NCBI RefSeq assembly: GCF_051401765.1
Contig: NW_027480480.1
Span: 1,612,001 to 1,676,000, forward strand
Length of the DNA stretch: 64,000 bases
Origin: Calliopsis andreniformis
Taxonomy: Eukaryota > Arthropoda > Insecta > Hymenoptera > Andrenidae
Direction: 5' to 3'
Shown here: positions 1 to 10,949 of the stretch, piece by piece
Position numbering within the stretch: the stretch's first letter is position 1
How the letters are laid out: each line of letters starts with the position of its first letter
The notes under the pieces: model-generated
Databases searched by the model: none
What the model was told of the DNA's origin: nothing
Seen by the model: the letters and a program-made list of their open reading frames with translations, nothing else
Position numbers and translations under genes: made by a program

Positions 1-83
1 TTGAGGATTGAGGATTGAGGATTGAAGGTTCAGTATTGATGATTGAAGATAGAGAATTGAGGATTGAGGATTGAACATTGAGG

Positions 84-286
84 ACTGAGTGTTGAGGGTT
101 GAGTGATGAGAATTGATGTTTGTGGATAGTGGTTTGAAGATTGCAGATCGAGTATTGAGTGTTGAAAGCTGTGAATTGAGGACATTCTACTGAGGACTGA
201 GGATTGACTACTGATTGCTGAGGACTGAGGGCTGAAGATTGAGGACTCAGGATTGAGGATTCAGAATTGAGGTTTGTGGACTGAGG
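84..286 (+). repeat. 203-bp core, types E and E' (reference copy)
   Basis: Marked by gatagtggtttg, gaaagctgtg and cattctactg. E copies start at 84 and 17266. The variant E' (15362, 49300) has tattctactg and gactgttgaaag. All four are 203 bp. Confidence 0.9.
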
Positions 287-346
287 ATTGAGGATTGAAG
301 ATTGAGTATTGAGGATTGAGGATTGAGGATGGAGGATTGAGGATGA

Positions 347-369
347 GGGCTGAGGGTTGAGGGTAGGGG
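347..369 (+). other. Putative G-quadruplex motif (variant form)
   Basis: Four G-runs of 3, 3, 3 and 4 with loops of 4, 4 and 2 bases; it differs from the strong form by ttga in place of the ttgg junction. Other copies are at 15625-15647, 17006-17028 (gcgg in place of gagg) and 17529-17551. The E and E' context of three of these suggests this is the sister lineage of the strong motif. Confidence 0.65.
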
Positions 370-1005
370 TTTGAGGACTGAGGACTGATGATTGAGGGTT
401 GAGAACTGAGGACTGAGGATTGAGGATTGAAGTTTGAGGATTGAGGATTGAGGATTGAGGATTGTAGATTGAGTATTGAGGAATGAAGATTGAGGATTGA
501 GGATTGAGGATTGAGGATTGAGGATTGAAGATTGAGGATTGGGGATTGAGGATTGAAGATTGAGTATTGAGGATTGAAGATTGAGGATTGAGGACGGAGT
601 GTTGAGGATTGAGGATTGAGTATTGAGTATTGAGGATGGAAGACTGAGGATTGGGTATTGAGGATTGAACGTTGAGGATTGAGGGTTGAGGATTGAGGAC
701 TGAGGATTGAAGATTGAAGATTGAATATTAATGATTGAAGATTGAGGATTGAGGATTGAGGGTTGTGGATTGAGGACGAGGACTGAGAGTTGAGTATTGG
801 TGTTTGAAGTCTGAGGATTGAGGATTGAGGATTAAGAAATGAGAATTGAGGATTGAGGATTGAAGATTGAGGATTCGGTATTGAGGATTGAAGAATGAGG
901 ATTGAGGAGTGAGGACTGAGGATTGAGGATTGAGGATTGAGGATTGAAGATTGAGTATTGAGGATTGAAGATTGAGGATTGAGGATTGAGGATTGCAGAT
1001 TGAGG

Positions 1006-1208
1006 ACAGAGTGTTGAGGGTTGCGTGATGAGAATTGACGTTTGTGGATTGAGATTTGAAGATTGAAGAATGGGGATTGAGTATTGAAAACAGTGAATTG
1101 AGGATATTCTATTGAGGATTGAGGATTGACAATTGATTGCTGAGGACTTATGGCTGAAGATTGAGGATTCAGGATTGAGGATTCGGGGTGGAGGTTTGAG
1201 GTCTGAGG
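1006..1208 (+). repeat. 203-bp core, type F (reference copy)
   Basis: The most individual full-length type, with acagagtgttg, ggttgcgtgatg, gaagaatggggattg, gacttatggctg and attcggggtggagg. Two copies start at 1006 and 18188. It still keeps 29 units and the atattct unit in position 15. Confidence 0.87.
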
Positions 1209-1292
1209 ATTGATGGTTGAGGATTAAGGATTGAGCATTGAGGATTGACGCTTGAGGATTGAGGATTGATGATGGAGGATTGAAGAGAGAGG

Positions 1293-1495
1293 ACTGAGTG
1301 TTGAGGATTGAGTGTTGAGAATTGATGTTTGAGGATTGAGATTTGATTATTGAATATTTTGGATTGAGTATTGAACCATGAGAATTCAGGATATTCTGTT
1401 GAGTATTGAGAATTGAGGATTGACGGTTGAGTGTTGAGGATTGATGGTTGAGGGTTGTGCGTTGAATATTGAGGATTGAGGATTGAGGACTGAGG
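1293..1495 (+). repeat. Degenerate core, type G (reference copy)
   Basis: The first 15 heptamers align with other cores in register (actgagt at 1293, atattct at 1391). The second half has drifted: the actgattgttg element is absent and the units look like ordinary spacer. Second copy starts at 18475. The end coordinate is set by analogy with the other cores. Confidence 0.65.
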
Positions 1496-1960
1496 ATTGG
1501 GGATTGAGGATTGAAGGTTGAGTATTGATGATTGAAGTTTGAGGATTGAGGATTGAGGGTTGAGGTTTGAGGACGAGGACTGACGGTTGAAGATTGAGGT
1601 TTGAGGATTGAGGATTGAGGACTGAGGACTGAGGATTGAGGATAGAGCATTGAGCGTTGAGGATTGAAGATTGAGTATTGAGGATTGAAGATTGAGGATT
1701 GAGTATCGAGGATTGAGGATTGCGGACTGAGGATTGAGGATTGCAGATTCAGTATTGTGGATTGAAGATTGAGGATTGAGGATTGAGGATTGAGGATTGA
1801 GGTTTGAGGATTGAAGATTGAGGATTGGGGATTGAGGATTGACGATTGAGTATTGAGTATTGAGGATTGAGAATTCAAGATTGATTATTGAAGATTGAGT
1901 ATTGAGGATTGAAGATTGAGTATTGAGGATTGAGGATTGAGGATTGAGGATTGAGGATGA

Positions 1961-1983
1961 GGGCTGAGGGTTGGGGGTAGGGG
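1961..1983 (+). other. Putative three-tetrad G-quadruplex motif (strong form)
   Basis: Four G-runs of 3, 3, 5 and 4 separated by loops of 4, 2 and 2 bases (ctga, tt, ta), which fits the standard G3+ N1-7 pattern. Further copies start at 4028, 19143, 21210, 24437, 29803, 31870, 35808, 39455, 41410, 49647, 49828, 51902, 56420, 60074 and 62141. A damaged one is at 8247-8269. All lie on the + strand in spacers ahead of A or A' cores. Folding is predicted only from the pattern. Confidence 0.75.
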
Positions 1984-2388
1984 TTTGAGGACTGAGGACT
2001 GAGGATTGAGGGTTGAGAACTGAGGACTGAGGATTGAGGATTGAAGATTGAGGATTGAGGATTGAGGATGAGTGCTGAGGGTTGAGGATTGAGGTTTGTG
2101 GACTAAGGAATGAGGATTGAGGATTGAGAGTTGAGGATTGAGGATTGAGGATTGAAGATTGAGGATTGGGTGTTGAGGATTGAAGAATGAGGATTGAGGA
2201 ATGAGGATTGAGGATTGAGGATTTAGGATTCAAGATTGAGTATTGAGGATTGAAGCCTGGCGATTGAGGATTGAGGATTGAGGATTGACGATTGAGGATG
2301 GAGGATTGAAGATTGAGTATTGAGGATTGAAGATTGAGGATCGAGGATTGAGGATTGAGGATTGAGTATTGAAGATTGAGGATTGGGG

Positions 2389-2591
2389 ACTGAGTGTTGA
2401 GTGTTGAATGATGAGAATTGATGTCTGTGAATAAAGATTTGAAAATTGCAGATTGAGTATTGAGTATTGAAAACAGTGAATTGATGATATTCTATTGAGG
2501 ATTGATAATTCACAACTGATTGTTGAGGACTGAGGTCTGATGATTGAGGATTCAGGATTGAGGATACAGGTTTGAGGTTCGAGGACTGAGG
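2389..2591 (+). repeat. 203-bp core, type A (reference copy)
   Basis: Twenty-nine diverged heptamers from actgagt to gactgagg. Type A is marked by gtctgtgaataaag, by attcacaactg and by tctgatgattg. Ten copies start at 2389, 19571, 24865, 30231, 32374, 34169, 39911, 50256, 54781 and 60502. Each is followed by a B core exactly 706 bp later. By eye A differs from B at roughly 20 of 203 positions with no gap. Confidence 0.92.
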
Positions 2592-3094
2592 ATTGAGGGT
2601 TGAGGATTGAGGTTTGAGGATTGAGGATTGAGGATTGAGGATTGAAGATTGAGAATTGGGTATTGCCGATTGAACATTGAGGATTGAGGATTGAGGATTG
2701 AGGATTGTAGATTGAGTATTGAGGAATGAAGATTGAGGACTGAGGATTGAGGATTGAGGATTGAGGATTGAAGATTGAGGATTGGGTATTGAGGATTGAC
2801 GATTGAGGATTGAGTATTGAGGACTGAGAATTGAGGATTGAGGATTGAAGATTGAGGATTAAGGATTGAAGATTGAGTATTGATGATTGAAGATTGAGGA
2901 TTGAGGATTGAGTGTTGACGATTGAGGACGAGGGCTGACGATTGAGGATTGAGGTTTGAGGATTGAGGATTGTGGATTGAGGACTGAGGATTGAGGATTG
3001 AGGATTTAGTATTGAGGATTGAAGATTGAGTATTGAGGATTGAAAATTGAGGATTGAGGATTGAGGATTGAAGATTGAAGATTGAGGTTTGGGG

Positions 3095-3297
3095 ACTGAG
3101 TGTTGAGGGTTGAGTGATGAGAATTGATGATTGTGGATAGAGATTTGAAGATTTCAGGTTGATTATTGAGTATTGAAACCAGTGAATTGAGGATATTCTA
3201 TTGAGGATTGAGGATTGACAACTGATTGTTGAGGACTGAGGTCTGAAGACTGAGGATTCAGGTTTGAGGATTCAGGATTGAGGTTTGAGGACTGAGG
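3095..3297 (+). repeat. 203-bp core, type B (reference copy)
   Basis: Preceded by gaggtttgggg and marked by gatttcaggttgattattg and gaaaccagtg. Eleven copies start at 3095, 7314, 20277, 25571, 30937, 33080, 34875, 40617, 50962, 55487 and 61208. The heptamer containing atattct falls at unit 15 of 29, as in the other types. Confidence 0.92.
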
Positions 3298-4136
3298 ATT
3301 GAGGATTGAGGATTGAGGATTGAGGATTGAAGATTGAGTATTCAGGATTGGAGATTGGCGATTGAGGATTGAAGACCGAGTATTGAGGATTGAGGAATGA
3401 AGATTGAGTATTGATGATTGAAGATTGAGGATTGAGGATTGAGGGTTGAGGTTTGAGGACGAGGACTGACGGTTGAGGATTGAGGTTTAAGGATTGAGGA
3501 TCGAGGATTGAGGGCTGAAGGTTGAATATTGATGATTGAAGATTGAGGATTCAGTATTGATGGTTGTGGATTGAGGACGAGGTCTGAGGGTTGAGTATTG
3601 TTGTTTGAGGTCTGAGGATTGAGGATTGAGGATTGAGGATTGAGAATTGAGGATTGAGGATTGAGGATTGAAGATTGAGGATTGGGTATTGAGGAATGAA
3701 GAATGAGGATTGAGGATTGAGTATTGAGGATCGAGGATTGAAGACTGAGTATTGAGGATTGAAGATTGAGGATTGAGTATCGAGGATTGAGGATTGCGGA
3801 CTGAGGATTGAGGATTGCAGATTCAGTATTGAGGATTGAAGATTGAGGATTGAGGATTGAGGATTGAGGTTTGAGGATTGAAGATTGAGGATTGGGGATT
3901 GAGGATTGACGATTGAGTATTGAGTATTGAGGATTGAGAATTGAGGATTGATTATTGAAGATTGAGTATTGAGGATTGAAGATTGAGTATTGAGGATTGA
4001 GGATTGAGGATTGAGGATTGAGGATGAGGGCTGAGGGTTGGGGGTAGGGGTTTGAGGACTGAGGCCTGAGGATTGAGGGTTGAGAACTGAGGACTGAGGA
4101 TTGAGGATTGAAGATTGAGGATTGAGGATTGAGGAT

Positions 4137-4288
4137 GAGTGCTGAGGGTTGAGGATTGAGGTTTGTGGACTAAGGAATGAGGATTGAGGATTGAGGATTG
4201 AGGATTGAGGATGAGTGCTGAGGGTTGAGGATTGAGGTTTGTGGACTAAGGAATGAGGATTGAGGATTGAGAGTTGAGGATTGAGGAT
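4137..4288 (+). repeat. 76-bp tandem duplication marking A' spacers
   Basis: The element gagtgctgagggttg occurs at 4137 and 4213, 76 bp apart, followed each time by gtttgtggactaagg. The same pair appears near 21,319, 31,979, 35,917, 41,519, 52,011, 56,529 and 62,250. Spacers ahead of most A cores (for example 2,073, 19,255, 24,547) have only one copy, so it is a useful lineage marker. Confidence 0.85.
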
Positions 4289-4531
4289 TGAGGATTGAAG
4301 ATTTAGGATTGGGTGTTGAGGATTGAAGAATGAGGATTGAGGAATGAGGATTGAGGATTGAGGATTTAGGATTCAAGATTGAGTATTGAGGATTGAAGCC
4401 TGGCGATTGAGGATTGAGGATTGAGGATTGACGATTGAGGATGGAGGATTGAATATTGAGTATTGAGGATTGAAGATTGAGGATCGAGGATTGAGGATTG
4501 AGGATTGAGTATTGAAGATTGAGGATTGGGG

Positions 4532-4734
4532 ACTGAGTGTTGAGTGTTGAATGATGAGAATTGATGTCTGTGAATAAAGATTTGAAAATTGCAGATTGAG
4601 TATTGAGTATTGAAAACAGTGAATTGATGATATTCTATTGAGGATTGATAATTGACAACTGATTGTTGAGGACTGAGGTCTGAAGATTGAGGATTCAGGA
4701 TTGAGGATACAGGTTTGAGGTTCGAGGACTGAGG
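4532..4734 (+). repeat. 203-bp core, type A' (reference copy)
   Basis: Nearly identical to A (shares gtctgtgaataaag) but reads attgacaactg and tctgaagattg. Eight copies start at 4532, 8479, 21714, 26660, 36312, 41914, 56924 and 62645. In most units it is preceded by a spacer with the 76-bp tandem duplication and followed by a C core 763, 770 or 1,050 bp later. Confidence 0.9.
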
Positions 4735-5301
4735 ATTGAGGGTTGAGGATTGAGGTTTGAGGATTGAGGATTGAGGATTGAGGATTGAGGATTGAAGATT
4801 GAGAATTGGGTATTGCGGATTGAACATTGAGGATTGAGGATTGAGGATTGAGGATTGAGGACTGAGGATTGAGGATTGATGATTGAGGATTGAGGATTGA
4901 GAATTGAGGATTGAGGATTGAGGATTGAAGATTGAGGCCTGGGCATTGAGGATTGAAGAATGAGTATTGAGTATTGAGGATTGAAGATTGAGGATTGCAG
5001 ATTGAGTATCGAGGATTGAAGATTGAGGGTTGAGGATTGAGGATTGAGGATTGAGCATTGAGGATTGAGGATTGAGGATTGAGGATTGTAGATTGAGTAT
5101 TGAGGAATGAAGATTGAGGACTGAGGATTGAGGATTGAGGATTGAGGATTGAAGATTGAGGATTGGGTATTGAGGATTGACGATTGAGGATTGAGTATTG
5201 AGGACTGAGAATTGAGGATTGAGGATTGAAGATTGAGTATTGAGGATTGAAAATTGAGGATTGAGGATTGAGGATTGAAGATTGAAGATTGAGGTTTGGG
5301 G

Positions 5302-5504
5302 ACTGAGTGTTGAGGGTTGAGTGATGAGAATTGATGATTGTGGATAGAGATTTGAAGATTTCAGGATGAGTATTGAGTATTGAAACCTGTGAATTGATGA
5401 TATTCTGTTGAGGATTGAGGATTGATAACTGATTGTAGAGGACTGAGGGCTGAAGATTGAGGATTCATGATTGAGGATTCAGGATTGAGGTTTGAGGACT
5501 GAGG
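5302..5504 (+). repeat. 203-bp core, type C (reference copy)
   Basis: Marked by gatttcaggatgagtattg, gaaacctgtg, tattctgttg and ctgattgtagagg. Nine copies start at 5302, 9249, 22477, 27710, 37362, 42684, 52539, 57974 and 63408. A D core follows exactly 831 bp later wherever it is inside the window. Confidence 0.92.
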
Positions 5505-6132
5505 ATTGAAGATTGAGGATTGAGGACTGAGTATTGAGGATTGAGGATTGAGTATTGAGGGTGGAAGACTGAGGATTGGGTATTGAGGGTTGAACGTTGA
5601 GGATTGAGGGTTGAGGATTGAGGATTGAGGATTGAAGATTGAAGATTGAACATTAATGATTGAAGATTGAGGATTGAGGATTGAGGGTTGTGGATTGAGG
5701 ACGAGGACTGTGGGTTGAGTATTGATGTTTGAGGTCTGAGGATTGAGGATTGAGGATTGAGGATTGATGATTGAAGATTGGGGATTGAGGATTGACGATT
5801 GAGTATTGGGTATTAAGGAGTGAGAATTGAGGATTGAAGATTGAAGATTGAGTGCTGAGGATTGAAGATTGAGGGTTGAGGATTGATAATTGAGGATTGA
5901 GGATGAGGTCCGAGGGTTGAGGATTGAGGTTTGAGGGCTGAGGACTGAGTATTGAGGATTGAGGATTGAGGACTGAAGATTGAGTATTGAGGATTGATGC
6001 CTGACGATTTAGGATTGAGGATTGAGGATTGTGGATTGAAGATGGAGGATTGAAGATGGAGTATTGAGGATTGAAGATTGAGGATTGAGGATTGAGGATT
6101 GAGGATTGAGTGTTGAATATTGAGGAATGGGG

Positions 6133-6335
6133 ACTGAGTGTTGAGGGTTGAATTATGAGAATTGATGTTTGTGGATAGAGATTTGAAGATTGCAGATTGA
6201 GTATTGAGTATTGAAAACTGTGAATTTATTATATTCTATTGAGGATTGAGAATTGACAACTGATTGTTGAGAACTGAGTTCTGAAGGTTGAGGATTCAGG
6301 ATTGAGGATTCAGGTTTGAGTTTTGAGGACTGAGG
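6133..6335 (+). repeat. 203-bp core, type D (reference copy)
   Basis: Preceded by gaggaatgggg and marked by gggttgaattatgag, gtgaatttattatattc and gagttttgagg. Eight copies start at 6133, 10080, 23308, 28541, 38193, 43515, 53370 and 58805. A GAATTC site lies about 35 bp after each (6369, 10316, 23544, 28777, 38429, 43751, 53606, 59041). Confidence 0.92.
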
Positions 6336-7313
6336 ATTGAGGATTGAGGCTTGAGGTTTGAGGATTGAGAATTCAGGATTGAGGATTGAGGATGAGGGCT
6401 GAGGGTCGATGATTGAGGTTTGAGGTCTGATGGACTGAGGATTGAGGATTGAGTATTGAGGTTTGAGGATTGAAGATTGAGGATTGGGTATTGAGGATTA
6501 TAGAATGAGGTTTGAGGATTGATGATTGAGGATTGAGGATTGAGGATTGAGAATTGAGGATTGAGGATTGAGGATTGAAGATTGAGGATTGTGTATTGAG
6601 GATTGTAGAATGAGGATTGAGGATTGACGATTGAGGATTGAGGATTGAGGATTGAGGATTGAAGATTGAGTATTGATAATTGAAAATTGAGGGTTGAGGA
6701 TTGAGGATTGAGGATTGAGGATTGTGGATTGAGTAAAGAGGATTGAAGATTGAGGATTGAGGATTGAGGATTGAGGATTGAGGACTGAGGATTGAGGATG
6801 AGGTCCGAGGGTTGAGGATTGAGGTTTGTGGGATGAGGACTGAGAATTGAGGATTGAGGATTGAGGATTGAAGATTGAGTATTGAGGATTGATGCCTGAC
6901 GAAGGTGGATTGAGGACTGAGGATTGTGGATTGAGGATGGAGGATTGAAGATTGAGTATTGAGGATTGAGGATTGAGGATTGAGGATTGAAGATTGAGGA
7001 TTGGGTATTGAGGATTGACGATTGAGGATAGAGTATTGAGGACTGAGAATTGAGGATTGAGGATTGAAGATTGAGGATTAAGGATTGAAGATTGAGTATT
7101 GATGATTGAAGATTGAGGATTGAGGATTGAGTGTTGACGATTGAGGACGAGGGCTGACGATTGAGGATTGAGGTTTGAGGATTGAGGATTGTGGATTGAG
7201 GACTGAGGATTGAGGATTGAGGATTTAGTATTGAGGATTGAAGATTGAGTATTGAGGATTGAAAATTGAGGATTGAGGATTGAGGATTGAAGATTGAAGA
7301 TTGAGGTTTGGGG

Positions 7314-10300
7314 ACTGAGTGTTGAGGGTTGAGTGATGAGAATTGATGATTGTGGATAGAGATTTGAAGATTTCAGGTTGATTATTGAGTATTGAAACCA
7401 GTGAATTGAGGATATTATATTGAGGATTGAGGATTGACAACTGATTGTTGAGGACTGAGGTCTGAAGACTGAGGATTCAGGTTTGAGGATTCAGGATTGA
7501 GGTTTGAGGACTGAGGATTGAGGATTGAGGATTGAGGATTGAGGATTGAAGATTGAGTATTCAGGATTGGAGATTGGCGATTGAGGATTGAAGACCGAGT
7601 ATTGAGGATTGAGGATTGAAGATTGAGTATTGATGATTGAAGATTGAGGATTGAGGATTGAGGGTTGAGGTTTGAGGACGAGGACTGACGGTTGAGGATT
7701 GAGGTTTAAGGATTGAGGATCGAGGATTGAGGGCTGAAGGTTGAATATTGATGATTGAAGATTGAGGATTCAGTATTGATGGTTGTGGATTGAGGACGAG
7801 GTCTGAGGGTTGAGTATTGTTGTTTGAGGTCTGAGGATTGAGGATTGAGGATTGAGGATTGAGAATTGAGGATTGAGGATTGAGGATTGAAGATTGAGGA
7901 TTGGGTATTGAGGAATGAAGAATGAGGATTGAGGATTGAGTATTGAGGATCGAGGATTGAAGACTGAGTATTGAGGATTGAAGATTGAGGATTGAGTATC
8001 GAGGATTGAGGATTGCGGACTGAGGATTGAGGATTGCAGATTCAGTATTGAGGATTGAAGATTGAGGATTGAGGATTGAGGATTGAGGTTTGAGGATTGA
8101 AGATTGAGGATTGGGGATTGAGGATTGACGATTGAGTATTGAGTATTGAGGATTGAGAATTGAGGATTGATTATTGAAGATTGAGTATTGGGGATTGAAG
8201 ATTGAGTATTGAGGATTGAGGATTGAGGATTGAGGATTGAGGATGACGGCTGAGGGTTGGGGGTAGGGGTTTGAGGACTGAGGCCTGAGGATTGAGGGTT
8301 GAGAACTGAGGACTGAGGATTGAGGATTGAAGATTGAGGATTGAGGATTGAGGATGAGTGCTGAGGGTTGAGGATTGAGGTTTGTGGACTAAGGAATGAG
8401 GATTGAGTATTGAGGATTGAAGATTGAGGATCGAGGATTGAGGATTGAGGATTGAGTATTGAAGATTGAGGATTGGGGACTGAGTGTTGAGTGTTGAATG
8501 ATGAGAATTGATGTCTGTGAATAAAGATTTGAAAATTGCAGATTGAGTATTGAGTATTGAAAACAGTGAATTGATGATATTCTATTGAGGATTGATAATT
8601 GACAACTGATTGTTGAGGACTGAGGTCTGAAGATTGAGGATTCAGGATTGAGGATACAGGTTTGAGGTTCGAGGACTGAGGATTGAGGGTTGAGGATTGA
8701 GGTTTGAGGATTGAGGATTGAGGATTGAGGATTGAGGATTGAAGATTGAGAATTGGGTATTGCGGATTGAACATTGAGGATTGAGGATTGAGGATTGAGG
8801 ATTGAGGACTGAGGATTGAGGATTGATGATTGAGGATTGAGGATTGAGAATTGAGGATTGAGGATTGAGGATTGAAGATTGAGGCCTGGGCATTGAGGAT
8901 TGAAGAATGAGTATTGAGTATTGAGGATTGAAGATTGAGGATTGCAGATTGAGTATCGAGGATTGAAGATTGAGGGTTGAGGATTGAGGATTGAGGATTG
9001 AGCATTGAGGATTGAGGATTGAGGATTGAGGATTGTAGATTGAGTATTGAGGAATGAAGATTGAGGACTGAGGATTGAGGATTGAGGATTGAGGATTGAA
9101 GATTGAGGATTGGGTATTGAGGATTGACGATTGAGGATTGAGTATTGAGGACTGAGAATTGAGGATTGAGGATTGAAGATTGAGTATTGAGGATTGAAAA
9201 TTGAGGATTGAGGATTGAGGATTGAAGATTGAAGATTGAGGTTTGGGGACTGTGTGTTGAGGGTTGAGTGATGAGAATTGATGATTGTGGATAGAGATTT
9301 GAAGATTTCAGGATGAGTATTGAGTATTGAAACCTGTGAATTGATGATATTCTGTTGAGGATTGAGGATTGATAACTGATTGTAGAGGACTGAGGGCTGA
9401 AGATTGAGGATTCATGATTGAGGATTCAGGATTGAGGTTTGAGGACTGAGGATTGAAGATTGAGGATTGAGGACTGAGTATTGAGGATTGAGGATTGAGT
9501 ATTGAGGGTGGAAGACTGAGGATTGGGTATTGAGGGTTGAACGTTGAGGATTGAGGGTTGAGGATTGAGGATTGAGGATTGAAGATTGAAGATTGAACAT
9601 TAATGATTGAAGATTGAGGATTGAGGATTGAGGGTTGTGGATTGAGGACGAGGACTGTGGGTTGAGTATTGATGTTTGAGGTCTGAGGATTGAGGATTGA
9701 GGATTGAGGATTGATGATTGAAGATTGGGGATTGAGGATTGACGATTGAGGATTGGGTATTAAGGAGTGAGAATTGAGGATTGAAGATTGAAGATTGAGT
9801 GCTGAGGATTGAAGATTGAGGGTTGAGGATTGATAATTGAGGATTGAGGATGAGGTCCGAGGGTTGAGGATTGAGGTTTGAGGGCTGAGGACTGAGTATT
9901 GAGGATTGAGGATTGAGGACTGAAGATTGAGTATTGAGGATTGATGCCTGACGATTTAGGATTGAGGATTGAGGATTGTGGATTGAAGATGGAGGATTGA
10001 AGATGGAGTATTGAGGATTGAAGATTGAGGATTGAGGATTGAGGATTGAGGATTGAGTGTTGAATATTGAGGAATGGGGACTGAGTGTTGAGGGTTGAAT
10101 TATGAGAATTGATGTTTGTGGATAGAGATTTGAAGATTGCAGATTGAGTATTGAGTATTGAAAACTGTGAATTTATTATATTCTATTGAGGATTGAGAAT
10201 TGACAACTGATTGTTGAGAACTGAGTTCTGAAGGTTGAGGATTCAGGATTGAGGATTCAGGTTTGAGTTTTGAGGACTGAGGATTGAGGATTGAGGCTTG

Positions 10301-10949
10301 AGGTTTGAGGATTGAGAATTCAGGATTGAGGATTGAGGATGAGGGCTGAGGGTCGATGATTGAGGTTTGAGGTCTGATGGACTGAGGATTGAGGATTGAG
10401 TATTGAGGTTTGAGGATTGAAGATTGAGGATTGGGTATTGAGGATTATAGAATGAGGTTTGAGGATTGATGATTGAGGATTGAGGATTGAGGATTGAGAA
10501 TTGAGGATTGAGGATTGAGGATTGAAGATTGAGGATTGTGTATTGAGGATTGTAGAATGAGGATTGAGGATTGACGATTGAGGATTGAGGATTGAGGATT
10601 GAGGATTGAAGATTGAGTATTGATAATTGAAAATTGAGGGTTGAGAATTGAGGATTGAGGATTGAGGATTGTGGATTGAGTAAAGAGGATTGAAGATTGA
10701 GGATTGAGGATTGAGGATTGAGGATTGAGGACTGAGGATTGAGGATGAGGTCCGAGGGTTGAGGATTGAGGTTTGTGGGATGAGGACTGAGAATTGAGGA
10801 TTGAGGATTGAGGATTGAAGATTGAGTATTGAGGATTGATGCCTGACGAAGGTGGATTGAGGACTGAGGATTGTGGATTGAGGATGGAGGATTGAAGATT
10901 GAGTATTGAGGATTGAAGATTGAGGATTGAGGATTGAGGATTGAGGATT
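7314..10949 (+). repeat. B-A'-C-D partial higher-order unit
   Basis: Cores start at 7314 (B), 8479 (A'), 9249 (C) and 10080 (D). From A' to D it matches the preceding unit at an offset of 3,947 bp. The B-to-A' spacing is 1,165 bp, against 1,437 bp in most units, so 272 bp are missing. The G-rich motif at 8247-8269 is damaged: its first run reads cgg instead of ggg. The B core carries gatattatattg where other copies have gatattctattg. Confidence 0.88.

Larger units (their letters stand above)
84..2388 (+). repeat. E-F-G higher-order block, first copy
   Basis: Contains core E at 84-286, core F at 1006-1208 and the degenerate core G starting at 1293. The spacers are near-consensus heptamers, with a G-rich motif at 347-369 (variant form) and at 1961-1983 (strong form). 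The entire block, with its flanks, recurs 17,182 bp downstream at 17,266-19,570 with only scattered single-base differences (for example gaaaacagtg versus gaaaactgtg near 1085). Two EcoRI-type GAATTC sites lie at 1382 and 1871. Confidence 0.9.
2389..7313 (+). repeat. A-B-A'-C-D higher-order unit, copy 1
   Basis: Cores start at 2389 (A), 3095 (B), 4532 (A'), 5302 (C) and 6133 (D), each 203 bp. The stretch 1-6,960 matches 17,183-24,130. At about 6,960 the D-to-A spacer switches into sequence normally found between A and B, so the next core is B and an A core is skipped. The D core is followed by a GAATTC at 6369. A strong G-quadruplex motif lies at 4028-4050. Confidence 0.9.

Noticed and set aside
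84..286. The 203-bp core as an inserted transposon or other foreign element
   Set aside because: It resolves into 29 heptamers of the same family in register, has no terminal inverted repeats and no target-site duplication.
2389..2591. A CENP-B box in the core
   Set aside because: No segment resembles the essential TTCG...CGGGA pattern; any centromere-protein binding would need another motif.
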